A DNA stretch of 38,083 nucleotides from Mycolicibacterium houstonense. GTDB lineage: Bacteria > Actinomycetota > Actinomycetes > Mycobacteriales > Mycobacteriaceae. The stretch covers positions 602,243 through 640,325 of the forward strand of contig NZ_LT546208.1 in the NCBI RefSeq assembly GCF_900078665.2, given 5' to 3'. Under the pieces are notes generated by a model that was not told the DNA's origin, did not search any database, and saw only the letters and a program-made list of their open reading frames with translations. Positions 1-9,092 of the stretch are shown piece by piece; the first letter of the stretch is position 1; each line of letters opens with the position of its first letter. The position numbers and the translations under genes are program-made.

Positions 1-1292
1 CGCGAGAGGCGGACCGCGCGGTCTCCCGGGGCGAAGCGCTCGGGCCGCTGCACGGCGTCCCCGTGACGATCAAGGACAGTCTCGAAGTCGCCGGCATGCG
101 AACCACCGGTGGTTCGCACCGCTGGGGACATCACATTTCGACAACCGACGCCGAGGCCGTCACCAGGCTCAAGCAGGCCGGCGCGATCGTGTTCGGCAAG
201 TCCAATCTGCCTGCGGACGCCCGGGACTGGCAGACCTACAACGAGGTATACGGGACGACGAACAACCCGTGGGACGCGACTCGCGGTCCGGGTGGTTCAT
301 CGGGCGGTTCGGCGGCCGCGCTTGCCGCCGGCCTGACCGGGCTCGAACTCGGCGGCGACACCGCGGGCTCGATCCGGGTGCCCGCCCACTTCTGTGGGGT
401 GTACGGACTGCGCCCGTCGTACGGGGTCGTACCGCGGCACGGGAGCGTCTCCGGCCACGCCCCCGGCTCGCTGGCCGAGTTCGACATGGCGGTGCTCGGT
501 CCGTTGGGCAGGCACGCCGACGATCTGGACCTGGGCCTCGACGTCCTTGCCGGACCGGACCGTGACAACAGGGCGGCCTGGCGGTTGGACCTGCCGCCCT
601 CGAGGGCACAACACCTCCGCGAGTTCCGTGTCGCGGCGTGGCTCGACGACTCCTTCTGTCCGGTCGACCGCGAGCTGGTCACCGCCATGGAGTCCGTGCT
701 GACGGCGGTGCGGTCCGCGGGCGCGGTGGTGGAAGAGCGCAAAGGGCCGGTCGGCCTTGAGGAAACGATGGCGCTCTACCGGCCCTTGCTCATGGCCCAA
801 AGCGGGTTGATCGAACCGGACGAGTCCTACGCGGCACTCGTCGAGCTCGCCACGGCGGAACGATCAGAAGGGGCGGAAGCCGGATTCGCCTCGCAGATAA
901 CGGTTCGCTTCCGCGATTGGCATGGGCTCGACGAGCGTCGCCAGCAGTCACGCCGTCGCTGGGCCGAGTTCTTCGGCGACTTCGACGTGCTGCTCTGCCC
1001 GGTGAGCCCGACCGCCGCCTTCCCGCACGATCAGCGTCCGGATCCCGGGTGGTCGGTCCGGACCCTTCAGGTCGACGGTGAGCAACGTCCGTACCGGGAG
1101 ATGCTCACCTGGGTGGCGCCGGCGTCGCTCAACCATCTGCCGGCCGCGGTCGCGCCGATCGGAGCGACCCGCGATGGTCTCCCGATCGGCATTCAGGTGA
1201 TTGCCCCGTACCTGCACGACCGCACCGCCATCCGATTCGTGCGGTGTCTGTCCGAGGTGCTCGGTGGTTTTCGGCGCCCACCCGGATTCTGA
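1..1292 (+). CDS. Amidase-signature family amidohydrolase, N-terminus cut off by window edge
   Basis: The open frame enters from the left edge (first full codon at base 3) and ends with TGA at 1290-1292, so the start lies outside the window. Early residues read GPLHGVPVTIKDS, which carries the family catalytic Lys. The Gly/Ser-rich signature GGSSGGSAAALAAG supplies the cis-Ser, and GGDTAGSIRVPAHFCGVYGL carries the acyl-enzyme Ser; the usual GSDTGGS is here GGDTAGS. These three elements make the Ser-cisSer-Lys triad complete. The family hydrolyses carboxylic amides to acid and ammonia in the cytoplasm; the substrate here is unknown. The gene converges on the leftward catabolic operon. Some 2-aminomuconate-type deaminases also belong to this family, which would suit an amino-aromatic pathway, but nothing in the sequence decides this. 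Confidence 0.9.
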   Translation, partial: READRAVSRGEALGPLHGVPVTIKDSLEVAGMRTTGGSHRWGHHISTTDAEAVTRLKQAGAIVFGKSNLPADARDWQTYNEVYGTTNNPWDATRGPGGSSGGSAAALAAGLTGLELGGDTAGSIRVPAHFCGVYGLRPSYGVVPRHGSVSGHAPGSLAEFDMAVLGPLGRHADDLDLGLDVLAGPDRDNRAAWRLDLPPSRAQHLREFRVAAWLDDSFCPVDRELVTAMESVLTAVRSAGAVVEERKGPVGLEETMALYRPLLMAQSGLIEPDESYAALVELATAERSEGAEAGFASQITVRFRDWHGLDERRQQSRRRWAEFFGDFDVLLCPVSPTAAFPHDQRPDPGWSVRTLQVDGEQRPYREMLTWVAPASLNHLPAAVAPIGATRDGLPIGIQVIAPYLHDRTAIRFVRCLSEVLGGFRRPPGF

Positions 1293-1303
1293 AGCGCGAC
1301 AAA

Positions 1304-1341
1304 GCCGGTCCTGGGCGGGTGCGGGCCCGCCCAGGACCGGC
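1304..1341. terminator. Bidirectional hairpin terminator between convergent genes
   Basis: Bases 1304-1319 (GCCGGTCCTGGGCGGG) are perfectly complementary to 1326-1341, giving a 16-bp stem with a 6-base loop (TGCGGG). It lies in the 57-base gap between the amidase stop (1292) and the stop of the leftward operon (1350). There is no clear T-run on either side, as is common in high-GC actinobacteria. Confidence 0.8.
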
Positions 1342-1349
1342 GCTCCGGA

Positions 1350-2141
1350 CTACTCCGCGCCGAGCGTGACGGTGCCGAGGTGGGTGAACTCGGCGCTCAC
1401 CTGTTGGCCGGGCCGGATGAACACCGCATCCGTCAGCCCGCCGGTCAGCACCGGCCAGCCGGCCCGCAGCACGACGCCACGGCGGCCCAGCGCATTGGCG
1501 GCCAACGCGAGGGCTTCGGCCGGATGCCCCTGGACGGCCGCACCCGTGGCGGTGTCCACCACCGCCCCGTCAACCTGCAGCACACACGCTTCCAGAGCCA
1601 GATCGAGATCGGCCGGCCGTTGTACTCGGCCACCGATCACGAACCGTGCCGAGGAGGCATTGTCGGCGACGACATCGGGCAGGGTGAACTTGAAGTCGGT
1701 GTACCGGCTGTCGATCACCTCAAGCCCCGCATACACCGCATCGACCGATTCCATCGCCTGGGCGGCGGTGATCCCCGGTCCGCTCAGCTCCCTGCCGAGG
1801 ACGAAGACGATCTCGGGTTCGACCCGGGGGTGGATCAGCTCGGAGGTGTCCAGCGGCACTCCGATCGGCAGGCTCATCGCATCGGTCAGCCAGGCGGTCA
1901 GCGGCGAATCCACCCCCATCCGTAGCTGTTTCGCCCGTGAGGTGAGCCCCAGTTTCACCCCGACGATGTGCTGCCCGGCCGCCACCTTGCGGGCGATCAA
2001 CTCGGCCTGCACGTCGTAGGCCGTGCTCAGGTCGAGACCCGGCCAGTCGGCGGTGATCGGGCCGCGGTCGGTCCGGCTGGTCTCCGCATCGAGCAACACA
2101 CCCGCGGCCGTCGAGACACTCCACTGCGTTGCGCTGGTCAC
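1350..2141 (-). CDS. 2-keto-4-pentenoate hydratase / 4-oxalocrotonate decarboxylase family enzyme (DmpH position)
   Basis: 263-residue protein of the MhpD/FAH-like superfamily. Conserved family elements are visible in order: [21 protein letters not shown], the metal-binding [13 protein letters not shown] (both Glu present), LEVIDSRY, and [15 protein letters not shown] start at 2141 is chosen because GTGA overlaps the stop of the upstream aldolase; an in-frame extension upstream would only overlap the aldolase gene. It is the last gene of a hydratase-acetaldehyde dehydrogenase-aldolase-this gene block. In dmp-type meta-cleavage operons that last position is 4-oxalocrotonate decarboxylase (4-oxalocrotonate to 2-oxopent-4-enoate and CO2). 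Sequence alone does not separate the decarboxylase from the hydratase; the assignment rests on order. Confidence 0.85.
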   Translation of the reverse strand: MTSATQWSVSTAAGVLLDAETSRTDRGPITADWPGLDLSTAYDVQAELIARKVAAGQHIVGVKLGLTSRAKQLRMGVDSPLTAWLTDAMSLPIGVPLDTSELIHPRVEPEIVFVLGRELSGPGITAAQAMESVDAVYAGLEVIDSRYTDFKFTLPDVVADNASSARFVIGGRVQRPADLDLALEACVLQVDGAVVDTATGAAVQGHPAEALALAANALGRRGVVLRAGWPVLTGGLTDAVFIRPGQQVSAEFTHLGTVTLGAE

Positions 2142-3166
2142 GTCAGCACCTCCTCCGGACGAGCCGCGGCAAGCGACAACGCCACGTCGATGATCATGTC
2201 TTCCTGCCCTCCCACATAGCCGAGCCGGCCGACCCTGCTGAGAATCTCGTGGGCGGGAACACCGTACTGTTCGGCCGCACGCTCGGCATGGAACAGAAAC
2301 GAGTTGTACACGCCGTACCTGCCCTGAACGATCGAATTCCGGTCGCACACAGGCAGCCTCGGGATCATCGGTCGCGCGATCTCCTCCGCGACCGCGAGGA
2401 TGGCGTCCGCGTCGACCCCGGTCGGCACGTTCATCCTCTCGAACGCGGTGACCAGAATCTCGATGGGCGCATTGCCTGCACCGGCACCGAGCGCACACAG
2501 CGTTCCGTCGATCTGCCGCGCTCCGGCACGGTATCCGGCGATCGAGTTGGCCACTCCCAGAGAGAGATTCTGGTGTGCGTGCACGCCCACCTGTGCATCG
2601 GCGCCGAGTTCGGCGACCAACGCCGCGACCCGGTCCGCGAGGTCGTCGGGCATCAGCGCACCCGCGGAGTCCACGACGTACACACACTGGCACCCGGCAT
2701 CTGCCATGATTCGCGCTTGACGCGCGAGCTGTTCGGGCGATGCGCGGTGCGAGAGCATGAGGAAACCGACTGTCTCCATCCCGAGTTCGCGCGCGGCGCC
2801 GAAATGCTGAATGGACACATCCGCCTCGGTGCAGTGGGTGGCGATGCGGGCGATCGACGCGCCCGCGTCACACGCTGCGCGGAGATGACGCACCGTGCCC
2901 AGCCCCGGCAGCAGCAGCACGGCGATCCGGGCCCTGGTCACCGTCTCGGCCGCGGCGCGGATCAACTCGAGCTCATCGGTGCCGCTGAAGCCGTAGTTGA
3001 ACGACGAGCCGTCGAGCCCGTCTCCGTGGGTGACCTCGATGACCTCGACACCGGCAGCGTCCAAACCTGCGGCCACCGCCCGGACCTGCGCCACCGAGAA
3101 CTGATGCTTCACCGCATGACTGCCGTCACGAAGGGTGGTGTCGGTCAACCGAACCGGTGCGTTCAT
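2138..3166 (-). CDS. mhpE: 4-hydroxy-2-oxovalerate aldolase
   Basis: 342 residues, the usual length for the DmpG/MhpE/HsaF family. The N-terminus shows [17 protein letters not shown], with the Arg and Asp of the active site and the catalytic His. [19 protein letters not shown] carries the two metal-binding His residues. A C-terminal region typical of the part that docks with acetaldehyde dehydrogenase follows. It cleaves 4-hydroxy-2-oxovalerate to pyruvate and acetaldehyde, which is channelled to the partner enzyme. The partner is encoded immediately upstream with an ATGA overlap (3163-3166), so the two are translationally coupled, as expected for a 1:1 complex. Confidence 0.96.
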   Translation of the reverse strand: MNAPVRLTDTTLRDGSHAVKHQFSVAQVRAVAAGLDAAGVEVIEVTHGDGLDGSSFNYGFSGTDELELIRAAAETVTRARIAVLLLPGLGTVRHLRAACDAGASIARIATHCTEADVSIQHFGAARELGMETVGFLMLSHRASPEQLARQARIMADAGCQCVYVVDSAGALMPDDLADRVAALVAELGADAQVGVHAHQNLSLGVANSIAGYRAGARQIDGTLCALGAGAGNAPIEILVTAFERMNVPTGVDADAILAVAEEIARPMIPRLPVCDRNSIVQGRYGVYNSFLFHAERAAEQYGVPAHEILSRVGRLGYVGGQEDMIIDVALSLAAARPEEVLT

Positions 3167-4077
3167 CGAGCTCCTACCTTCGAATCACCCTGACGGGCAG
3201 CGGAAATGAGTTCACCGACCTGCATGGCAGCTGCGGTCATGATGTCGAGATTGCCCGCCCACGGCGGCAGATAATCACCGTTGCCCCGGACTTCGAGGAA
3301 GATCGACACCCGCATGTTCTGGCGCCAGGCGTCCTGCGGATCCTCGAACTGAGGGTCGGCAACCAACCGATAGCCGGGGACGTACCGCTGCACCGCTGCC
3401 ACCATCTGGTGCACCGATTCGGTGATGGCGTCGCGATCCGAGTCCGGCGGTATCGCACAGAACACCGTGTCCCGCATGATCAACGGCGGCTCCACCGGAT
3501 TGAGGATGATGATCGCCTTGCCGCGGCGGGCGCCTCCGACGCTCTGCAGCGCGCCCGCCGTGGTCTCGGTGAACTCGTCGATGTTGGCCCGGGTGCCCGG
3601 CCCGGCCGAGCGTGACGATATGGAGGCGACGATCTCCGCGTACGGGACGTCGACCACCCTGGAAACGGCGCGCACCATCGGAATGGTCGCCTGGCCCCCG
3701 CAGGTGATCATGTTGACGTTCTCGGCATCGAGGTTGAGGTCAAGGTTGACCACCGGGCACAGCAGCGGGCCCACCGCCGCCGGGGTCAGATCGATGGCCG
3801 TGATCCCGGCTTCCGCATATCGCGGCGCGTTGGCGATGTGCGCGGCCGCCGAGGTTGCCTCGAACACCAGATCGGGAAGTTCGTCCCGGCCGAGCAGCCA
3901 GTCGACTCCGCCGGCCGAGGCCTCGACCCCGAGTTCTCGCGCCAGCGCGAGCCCGTCGGACGCCGGGTCCACCCCCACCATGTACCGAACGTCGATGTTC
4001 TCGGCCCGCTGGAGTTTGAGCAGCAGGTCGGCGCCGATGTTTCCGGGGCCGACGATCGCGGCAGTGGTCATTGTCAT
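3163..4077 (-). CDS. mhpF: Acetaldehyde dehydrogenase (acylating)
   Basis: 304 residues, standard for DmpF/MhpF/HsaG. The N-terminal Rossmann segment reads [17 protein letters not shown], followed by [17 protein letters not shown]. The catalytic Cys lies in [14 protein letters not shown]. It oxidises acetaldehyde to acetyl-CoA with NAD and CoA, in complex with the aldolase encoded next. Its ATG overlaps the stop of the upstream hydratase (ATGA, 4074-4077) and its stop overlaps the aldolase start, so the block is tightly coupled. Family assignment is secure. Confidence 0.96.
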   Translation of the reverse strand: MTMTTAAIVGPGNIGADLLLKLQRAENIDVRYMVGVDPASDGLALARELGVEASAGGVDWLLGRDELPDLVFEATSAAAHIANAPRYAEAGITAIDLTPAAVGPLLCPVVNLDLNLDAENVNMITCGGQATIPMVRAVSRVVDVPYAEIVASISSRSAGPGTRANIDEFTETTAGALQSVGGARRGKAIIILNPVEPPLIMRDTVFCAIPPDSDRDAITESVHQMVAAVQRYVPGYRLVADPQFEDPQDAWRQNMRVSIFLEVRGNGDYLPPWAGNLDIMTAAAMQVGELISAARQGDSKVGAR

Positions 4078-4868
4078 CCTTCTCCATCAGCAGCGAAACA
4101 TGCGGTTACCGAGCCGATTCCGCTGAACGAGGCGGTGACGGTCGATCCTCCGGCGACCGGCACCGCGGTGGTCAGCGAACCGGGCAGGATCACCGAACCC
4201 GCCGCCAGGGTCACACCGAGTGGCCCCAGGGTGTTCGCCAGCCAGACGAGGGCGTTGATCGGGGAACCCAGCACCGCGGCGCCTGCTCCGGTGGTGACGG
4301 CCTGGCCGCCAGAGGACAGCACGCAGCCGGTCAGCCGTAGGTCGATGCCGCTCAGGGCAACCGGCCTCGATCCCAGTACCACACCGCCCGACGAGGCGTT
4401 GTCGGCAATGGTGTCCGGCAACGTGATTCGCCAGTCGCGGATCCGGGAATCGATGATCTCCAATGCGGGCAACACGTACCCGACTGCGCGCAGTGCATCC
4501 ACGACCGTGACACCGGGGCCGGACAGATCCCGATCCAAGACGAACGCGATCTCCGGTTCGACTTTTGGGCTGATGAAAGCGGCGGTATCGATCGGCATCG
4601 ACTCCAGATGAAACATGTCGCCGAACAGGTGGCCGTAGTCCGGCTGATCGACGCCGAGTTGACGCTGCATCGCCGCCGACGTCAGGCCCACCTTGTGGCC
4701 TCTGATCACCCTGCCCTGGCTGACCCAGTGGTCGACCTGCTGCAGCTGCAGCTCATACGCCCGCGCGACGGTGAGTTGGGGCTCGTTCTCGCTCGGCGGA
4801 TCGACCGGTATCCGGGTGTCGTAGGCGTCCAGTAACGCCTTTGCGATCGGTGAACTGTGTTCAGGCAT
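4074..4868 (-). CDS. 2-hydroxypenta-2,4-dienoate (2-keto-4-pentenoate) hydratase
   Basis: 264 residues, MhpD/DmpE family. It shows [20 protein letters not shown], the metal motif [29 protein letters not shown] and [13 protein letters not shown]. It hydrates the dienoate released by meta-cleavage hydrolysis to 4-hydroxy-2-oxovalerate, the substrate of the aldolase two genes on. ATG at 4868 is chosen because AAGGAG lies 12 bases upstream and the protein then begins at the normal family N-terminus; a start at 4964 in the same frame would add 32 atypical residues and overlap the upstream gene. First of the dmpEFGH-like block, 32 bases after the lipase-fold gene. Confidence 0.9.
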   Translation of the reverse strand: MPEHSSPIAKALLDAYDTRIPVDPPSENEPQLTVARAYELQLQQVDHWVSQGRVIRGHKVGLTSAAMQRQLGVDQPDYGHLFGDMFHLESMPIDTAAFISPKVEPEIAFVLDRDLSGPGVTVVDALRAVGYVLPALEIIDSRIRDWRITLPDTIADNASSGGVVLGSRPVALSGIDLRLTGCVLSSGGQAVTTGAGAAVLGSPINALVWLANTLGPLGVTLAAGSVILPGSLTTAVPVAGGSTVTASFSGIGSVTACFAADGEG

Positions 4869-4900
4869 CTGCTGGGATATCTCCTTACTCGGCCGGCCTG

Positions 4901-6241
4901 TCACGCCGGGATCGCCGTGCAGTTCGGCGTCGTCGGTAGGCCGTTGAATCGGTCTGCAAGCCACTGCATCCCCTGCTCTCCGTCGACGAAGTAGGGCAGC
5001 AGGTTGTTGATCGCCAACTTATTGAGGAACGGCGGCTGCTCGTTGGTCCAGAACTGGACGTCCGCGCCTTTCGCGCACCAGTCCAGCGCCAGCTGGCGTG
5101 CGCCGCCCCACGGTATGAAGGGGTCGAACCGGTTCGAATCGATGAACACCGGTGCCGTGGGTTTCAGCGTGCCGATCCGCTGCTCGTTCAGGACGGTTCG
5201 CAACGGCTCGGAGTTGATCAACTCGGCGACGTCGGCGGTGAAATACTGCTGGTAGTGCCGGAATCCGAACCTCATCACGGTCTCGCCGACGCATTCGTTC
5301 TGGGTCCGGGACAGCAGGTTCACCCCCTTGTCCGTCAACACACCGGTCAGCCCGGGAACCAGCTCGGGGTACGCCGCCCCGACGCCGTTGAGCAGATAGC
5401 CCAGCCCGCCGGCGAAGATGCTGCCGTCGGCGAACGGTGGTACCAGGGCGAGGTCGGCGGCGGGCGCACCGGCCCAGGCTCCGACGACCTTGAGCTCGGG
5501 GGCATACCGTGGCGCCAGTTCCACCGCCGACGCCGACGCGGTCCCGCCTTGGCCGTATCCCCAGAACGCCACCGGGCCACCAGGTTCGAGTGAGGTCTCC
5601 GGCAGGGCGAACGCCGCCCGGGCCGCGTCGATGAGGGCGTGACCGGCATTGAGCCGCATGAACGACGGCGGGACACCTGGTGTGCCGACCCCTTGATAGT
5701 CGGTGACCACGACGGCGAATCCCCGCGCGACCATCGTCGCGACGAACATCTCCTCGTACCCGAAGGTGAGGTCCAATCCCCCGCCGTAGTGAATGCCCTG
5801 ATTGAACAACCTCGACGGAGCGCACTGATCGCCGATTCCATAGACGCCGGTGGCGAATGCGACCAGGGGGCGCGGGCCGCCGCCGGGCCACGGGTTGTCC
5901 GGTTCGAAGTAGGTACCGGTGACCGCGACCTGGCCGCCGCGATTGTCGGTGCTGCGGTACATGATCCGGGTTCCGGTCGCGACGTAGGCCCCGAGCTGTC
6001 CGGAGGGCTCCAGCACCAGGCGAGAAGGTTCGGAACGGATCAACTGCCCGGGCGCGCCGTCACCCAGCGGGTCCGGTGGGGTGTAGAACGCCTCGTACTG
6101 GCTTTCGTCGGCGTACGCGATCGGCAGGGCGGGGTTCGCCGACCACCCGAGGAGGCACAGCACCGCCGCCGCCATGACTTTCCTCGATGAAACTCTGGGG
6201 CGGGCCGAACATGGCCGAACAGCACGATGACACAGCGCCAT
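4901..6241 (-). CDS. Secreted LIP-family lipase-fold protein, catalytic Ser and His missing
   Basis: 446 residues. A basic start followed by a hydrophobic stretch (about residues 21-44) and AYA-DES suggests a signal peptide cleaved near residue 44. The rest matches the mycobacterial/fungal secretory lipase (LIP) family: FATGVYGIGDQCAPS, VVVTDYQGVGTPG, and the C-terminal WLADRFNGLPTTPNC. At the nucleophile elbow, where GYSQGG is expected, residues 228-233 read GYGQGG, so position 230 is Gly. The C-terminal segment that normally carries the catalytic His has no His at all. It is therefore probably not an active lipase. The start at 6241 has AGGAG six bases upstream. It is probably co-transcribed with the downstream hydratase (32-base gap). 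Role unknown; binding or surface function is a guess. Confidence 0.85.
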   Translation of the reverse strand: MALCHRAVRPCSARPRVSSRKVMAAAVLCLLGWSANPALPIAYADESQYEAFYTPPDPLGDGAPGQLIRSEPSRLVLEPSGQLGAYVATGTRIMYRSTDNRGGQVAVTGTYFEPDNPWPGGGPRPLVAFATGVYGIGDQCAPSRLFNQGIHYGGGLDLTFGYEEMFVATMVARGFAVVVTDYQGVGTPGVPPSFMRLNAGHALIDAARAAFALPETSLEPGGPVAFWGYGQGGTASASAVELAPRYAPELKVVGAWAGAPAADLALVPPFADGSIFAGGLGYLLNGVGAAYPELVPGLTGVLTDKGVNLLSRTQNECVGETVMRFGFRHYQQYFTADVAELINSEPLRTVLNEQRIGTLKPTAPVFIDSNRFDPFIPWGGARQLALDWCAKGADVQFWTNEQPPFLNKLAINNLLPYFVDGEQGMQWLADRFNGLPTTPNCTAIPA

Positions 6242-6364
6242 CGGGTCTCCTCTTCGTTGAGTGTCCTGCAGAGCGCCGGCCGGACGGCCACGCCTGAATC
6301 AAGACAGCACCCGGTGGTGCTGACGCCGTGTCTGCCGCAACGATGGAACCGCCGAGTGCGAACC

Positions 6365-6976
6365 TCAGCCGGTGGTCGCGGCCAATCCGCTGGTGACCGA
6401 GGGCGCGGCCAGACTCCGCATACACACCTCACGACCGACGGTGCGCAACTGGAAACCCACCCGGTCCTCGGGCTCCTCCCCGTACGAGATACGGGTGGTG
6501 GCCGAGTTGATCGCCGCGCCAAGGGGAGTCGGCCAGCCGCGCAGGGCATGCACGATGCTGCGCAGTGTCTGCAGCGTGGTGACCGCCGCCTGCCAACCGT
6601 ATGCGGTCGTGACGCAGCCGACCGACCGGCCGGACAGGTACGGGCTCGCGTCCTCGCGCAAGTCCTCGATGTAGTCGAGTGCGTTCTTGACCAGCCCCGA
6701 GACGGACCCGTGGTACCCGGGCGAGGCGATGATCACCCCGTCGGCACGCCGCAGACATTCGACCAACCGCACCGCCTCGTCGACGTTCTCCGACTCCGGG
6801 TCGTACATCGGCAGCCGCGCGAGGTCATCCCCGCCGAACAGCTCGGTGCGCGCGCCGGCGGCCCTTGCCTCGTCCAGGGCGATCCGCAGCGCCGACTCCG
6901 TCGACGAGCCGCGCCGCAGTGTTCCGCCGAGCCCGACGATGTACGGTTGTGTCGCGGATTCCATCGTGGTACTCAC
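6365..6976 (-). CDS. NAD(P)H-dependent FMN reductase, SsuE/flavodoxin-like
   Basis: 203 residues. The N-terminus YIVGLGGTLRRGSSTESAL is the FMN phosphate-binding loop of the NADPH-dependent FMN reductase family. IIASPGYHGSVSGLVKNALDYIEDL is the second signature, where the flavin and dimer contacts sit. It would supply reduced flavin to the acyl-CoA-dehydrogenase-fold oxygenase at 7896-9068. The GTG start at 6976 overlaps the stop of the extradiol dioxygenase gene (GTGA), so it is coupled to the operon. HsaAB-type systems normally use a split-barrel reductase instead, so this pairing is unusual. It is followed by a 123-base gap with no clear terminator. Confidence 0.88.
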   Translation of the reverse strand: MSTTMESATQPYIVGLGGTLRRGSSTESALRIALDEARAAGARTELFGGDDLARLPMYDPESENVDEAVRLVECLRRADGVIIASPGYHGSVSGLVKNALDYIEDLREDASPYLSGRSVGCVTTAYGWQAAVTTLQTLRSIVHALRGWPTPLGAAINSATTRISYGEEPEDRVGFQLRTVGREVCMRSLAAPSVTSGLAATTG

Positions 6977-7863
6977 ACCATCCTCATCAATCCGTCATGC
7001 CCCCAGGCGAAACCTGGTTTGAGCGTGTAGTTCTCGGGTGTCCAGGTCTGCGGATCGACAGTCCGCGAGCCCCAGCCGTATTCGAAATGCCAGCCGGACG
7101 GGTTGCGGAAGTAGAACGAGAACACCCGGTCGTTGTGATGGCGGCCAGTCGACGTACTGGTGATCCCCCGATCCAGACACACGTCGTAGCTGTGACCGAC
7201 ATCGTCCATGGTGACCGTCTCGAACATCACGTGCTGAATGCGCCGCGGTGCCCCGGGAATGTTCATGAACGCCAGCGAGTGATGCCGGGAATTGCAGTGC
7301 AGGAACACGGCGAACGGATCGGAGTTGGGCAGGTGGGCGAAGTCGGTGACCCCGAATTCCAATACCCGGCAGTAGAACTCGGCGGCGCCGTAGAGGTCGG
7401 CGGTGTAGAGCACGACGTGGCCCATCCCGAGTTCGCCGGTGTTGAAGCCCGCGAGGTCCCTGGTCGGCCGGAACGGCGGCCGGAACACCCGCTCGTGCCC
7501 CAGCACGAGTTCCATTCTCACCTGCGAGTACGGACAGGTGAAGTGGACGAAGTCCATGACGCGACGGTCGGCCGCCTCGTCGGGCTTGCCCGCCGTCACG
7601 GGTACGCCGGCCTCCTCCAGACGCGCGGCGGCCGATTCGAGCGCTTCCCTCGATGCCATGTCCCAGCCGATGTATGCGACATCCTCGTCGTGACCGGTTC
7701 GCACCCCGATCCGGTGATGGCGATCGTCGGCGCGCACGTACAGCAGCTTGTCGTCGCTGTCGCCGGACACCTCCATTCCCAGCACATCGGATGCGTACTT
7801 CTTCCACGCCGGGACGTCACTCGACGTCCCGACCACATAACTCAATTGGGTGACTACAGCCAT
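6973..7863 (-). CDS. Type I (VOC) extradiol ring-cleavage dioxygenase 1
   Basis: 296 residues, two-domain vicinal-oxygen-chelate fold of the BphC/HsaC family. Predicted Fe(II) ligands are His149 (GMGHVVLYT), a His in NSRHHSLAF (194/195) and Glu261 (WHFEYGW); all three are present. It cleaves a catechol next to the hydroxyls to give a 2-hydroxymuconate-type product. The ATG at 7863 has AAGGA seven bases upstream; an upstream in-frame extension has no comparable site. It sits between the flavin hydroxylase (32 bases upstream) and its reductase, suggesting that it cleaves the catechol that this hydroxylase makes. Substrate not determinable from sequence. Confidence 0.92.
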   Translation of the reverse strand: MAVVTQLSYVVGTSSDVPAWKKYASDVLGMEVSGDSDDKLLYVRADDRHHRIGVRTGHDEDVAYIGWDMASREALESAAARLEEAGVPVTAGKPDEAADRRVMDFVHFTCPYSQVRMELVLGHERVFRPPFRPTRDLAGFNTGELGMGHVVLYTADLYGAAEFYCRVLEFGVTDFAHLPNSDPFAVFLHCNSRHHSLAFMNIPGAPRRIQHVMFETVTMDDVGHSYDVCLDRGITSTSTGRHHNDRVFSFYFRNPSGWHFEYGWGSRTVDPQTWTPENYTLKPGFAWGHDGLMRMV

Positions 7864-7895
7864 GGATGATCCTTCGGGAACGCTGTGGGCAAGAC

Positions 7896-9068
7896 TCAGA
7901 AGACGGTTAGCTTGGGGTCGCGCTCCAGACCGAGCACCATGCGGCCGTAGTGCTGGTAGTTGGCCCGGGTGAACGACACGTGGCTCGCCATCATGTGGAT
8001 GTCGCGCCACTTCTGCTGCATGGGACTACTGTCCCGAAAGCCGGACGTTCCGCTGAGTTTGAACAACCGATCGACCGCGTCGGTCAGCAGTTCGGCCACT
8101 CGGTCGTAGTCCCGCAGCGTGGCGGCCCGGTCCGCGAGTTCCATACGCCCGGACACCCGCGCATCCGCGAGCACCCGCTCGACGGCCAGCTGAGCCAGCT
8201 CCAGGTCGGCCGCCGTGCGGGCGATCGCTTCCTGCACGACTTCGGATGCCGCGGTGGCGCTCCGACCGCGCGCCCACTCGACAAAGTGGTCGTAGGCATC
8301 CAGAGCGGTGCCCACCATCGGGCCCAGGAACGTCAACCCGGCGTGCAGCGCCAGGGGCTGCCGGTAGAGCGGGCCTCGGTTCACTTCGCTTCCCGGACCG
8401 TCGCCGGCGACCAGAGAGGCTGCGGCAAGAGCGAATTCATCCGGAACGAACACATCGTCGATGACGATCGTCTTGCTCCCGGTCCCCCGCATGCCTGCCG
8501 CGTACCAGTCGTCGTCGATCGAATACTCACCCGGCCCGATCAGGAAGTGGTGATTCGCCGCGCGATCACTCTCCTTGATCAGCCCGCTGACGATCACCCA
8601 CGAGGAATGGTCGACCCCGCTGGCGAAGCCATGCCTGCCGGTCAGCCGATAACCTCCGTCGACCTTGCGCACCGTGGCCGCGGGCGCCAGCGATGCCGCG
8701 ATACAGGTGTCGGGACCGTCCGACCACACCGCCTCCTGCGCGGCCTGCTGGAAAAACCCGACCATGTGTGCGTCATGGGGCAGCAACGCCGCACACCAGG
8801 CCGTGGACGCGCAGGCCCGGCCGAGCTCGACAGCGACCTCGTACATGGTGTCGAGCGTCAACTCGTCACCACCGAACCGTCGCGGTGCGAGCATGCGGCC
8901 GCCCAGCCCGGCGTCGATGATCTCGGTGATCGACTCGGACGGCACGCGCCGCAGATCCTCGGTGCGGGTGGACCGCTCGCGGATCGCCGGCGCCAGGGCC
9001 CGGGCGCGCTCGACCAGAGCGGCGTGCAACTCGGCTTCCGAAGGTACTTGAAGTTCGGTGGCTACCAT
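7896..9068 (-). CDS. Flavin-dependent monooxygenase, oxygenase component (acyl-CoA dehydrogenase fold, HsaA-like)
   Basis: 390 residues, group D two-component hydroxylase of the HsaA / 4-hydroxyphenylacetate hydroxylase C2 type. Features include the early block with GLGGRMLAPRRFGGDE, a central DDDWYAAGMRGTGSKTIVIDDVFVPDE, and a C-terminal KLSGTSGFRDSSPMQQKWRDIHMMASHVSFT. The enzyme takes free reduced flavin and hydroxylates a phenol to a catechol in the cytoplasm. The reductase is most likely the SsuE-type protein at 6365-6976, and an extradiol dioxygenase gene lies between them. Start ATG at 9068 with a GAGAGGA site about 11 bases upstream. It is not necessarily the cholesterol enzyme HsaA, because the neighbouring genes differ from the hsa operon. 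Confidence 0.9.
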   Translation of the reverse strand: MVATELQVPSEAELHAALVERARALAPAIRERSTRTEDLRRVPSESITEIIDAGLGGRMLAPRRFGGDELTLDTMYEVAVELGRACASTAWCAALLPHDAHMVGFFQQAAQEAVWSDGPDTCIAASLAPAATVRKVDGGYRLTGRHGFASGVDHSSWVIVSGLIKESDRAANHHFLIGPGEYSIDDDWYAAGMRGTGSKTIVIDDVFVPDEFALAAASLVAGDGPGSEVNRGPLYRQPLALHAGLTFLGPMVGTALDAYDHFVEWARGRSATAASEVVQEAIARTAADLELAQLAVERVLADARVSGRMELADRAATLRDYDRVAELLTDAVDRLFKLSGTSGFRDSSPMQQKWRDIHMMASHVSFTRANYQHYGRMVLGLERDPKLTVF

Positions 9069-9092
9069 GGTTTTTCGTATCCTCTCAGCGGA

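Noticed and set aside
1350..2693. A 447-codon open frame that would extend the DmpH-like protein by about 184 residues
   Set aside because: The extension runs through the aldolase gene in another frame, is Arg/Gly-rich shadow sequence, and the GTG at 2141 with a 4-base overlap is the natural start.
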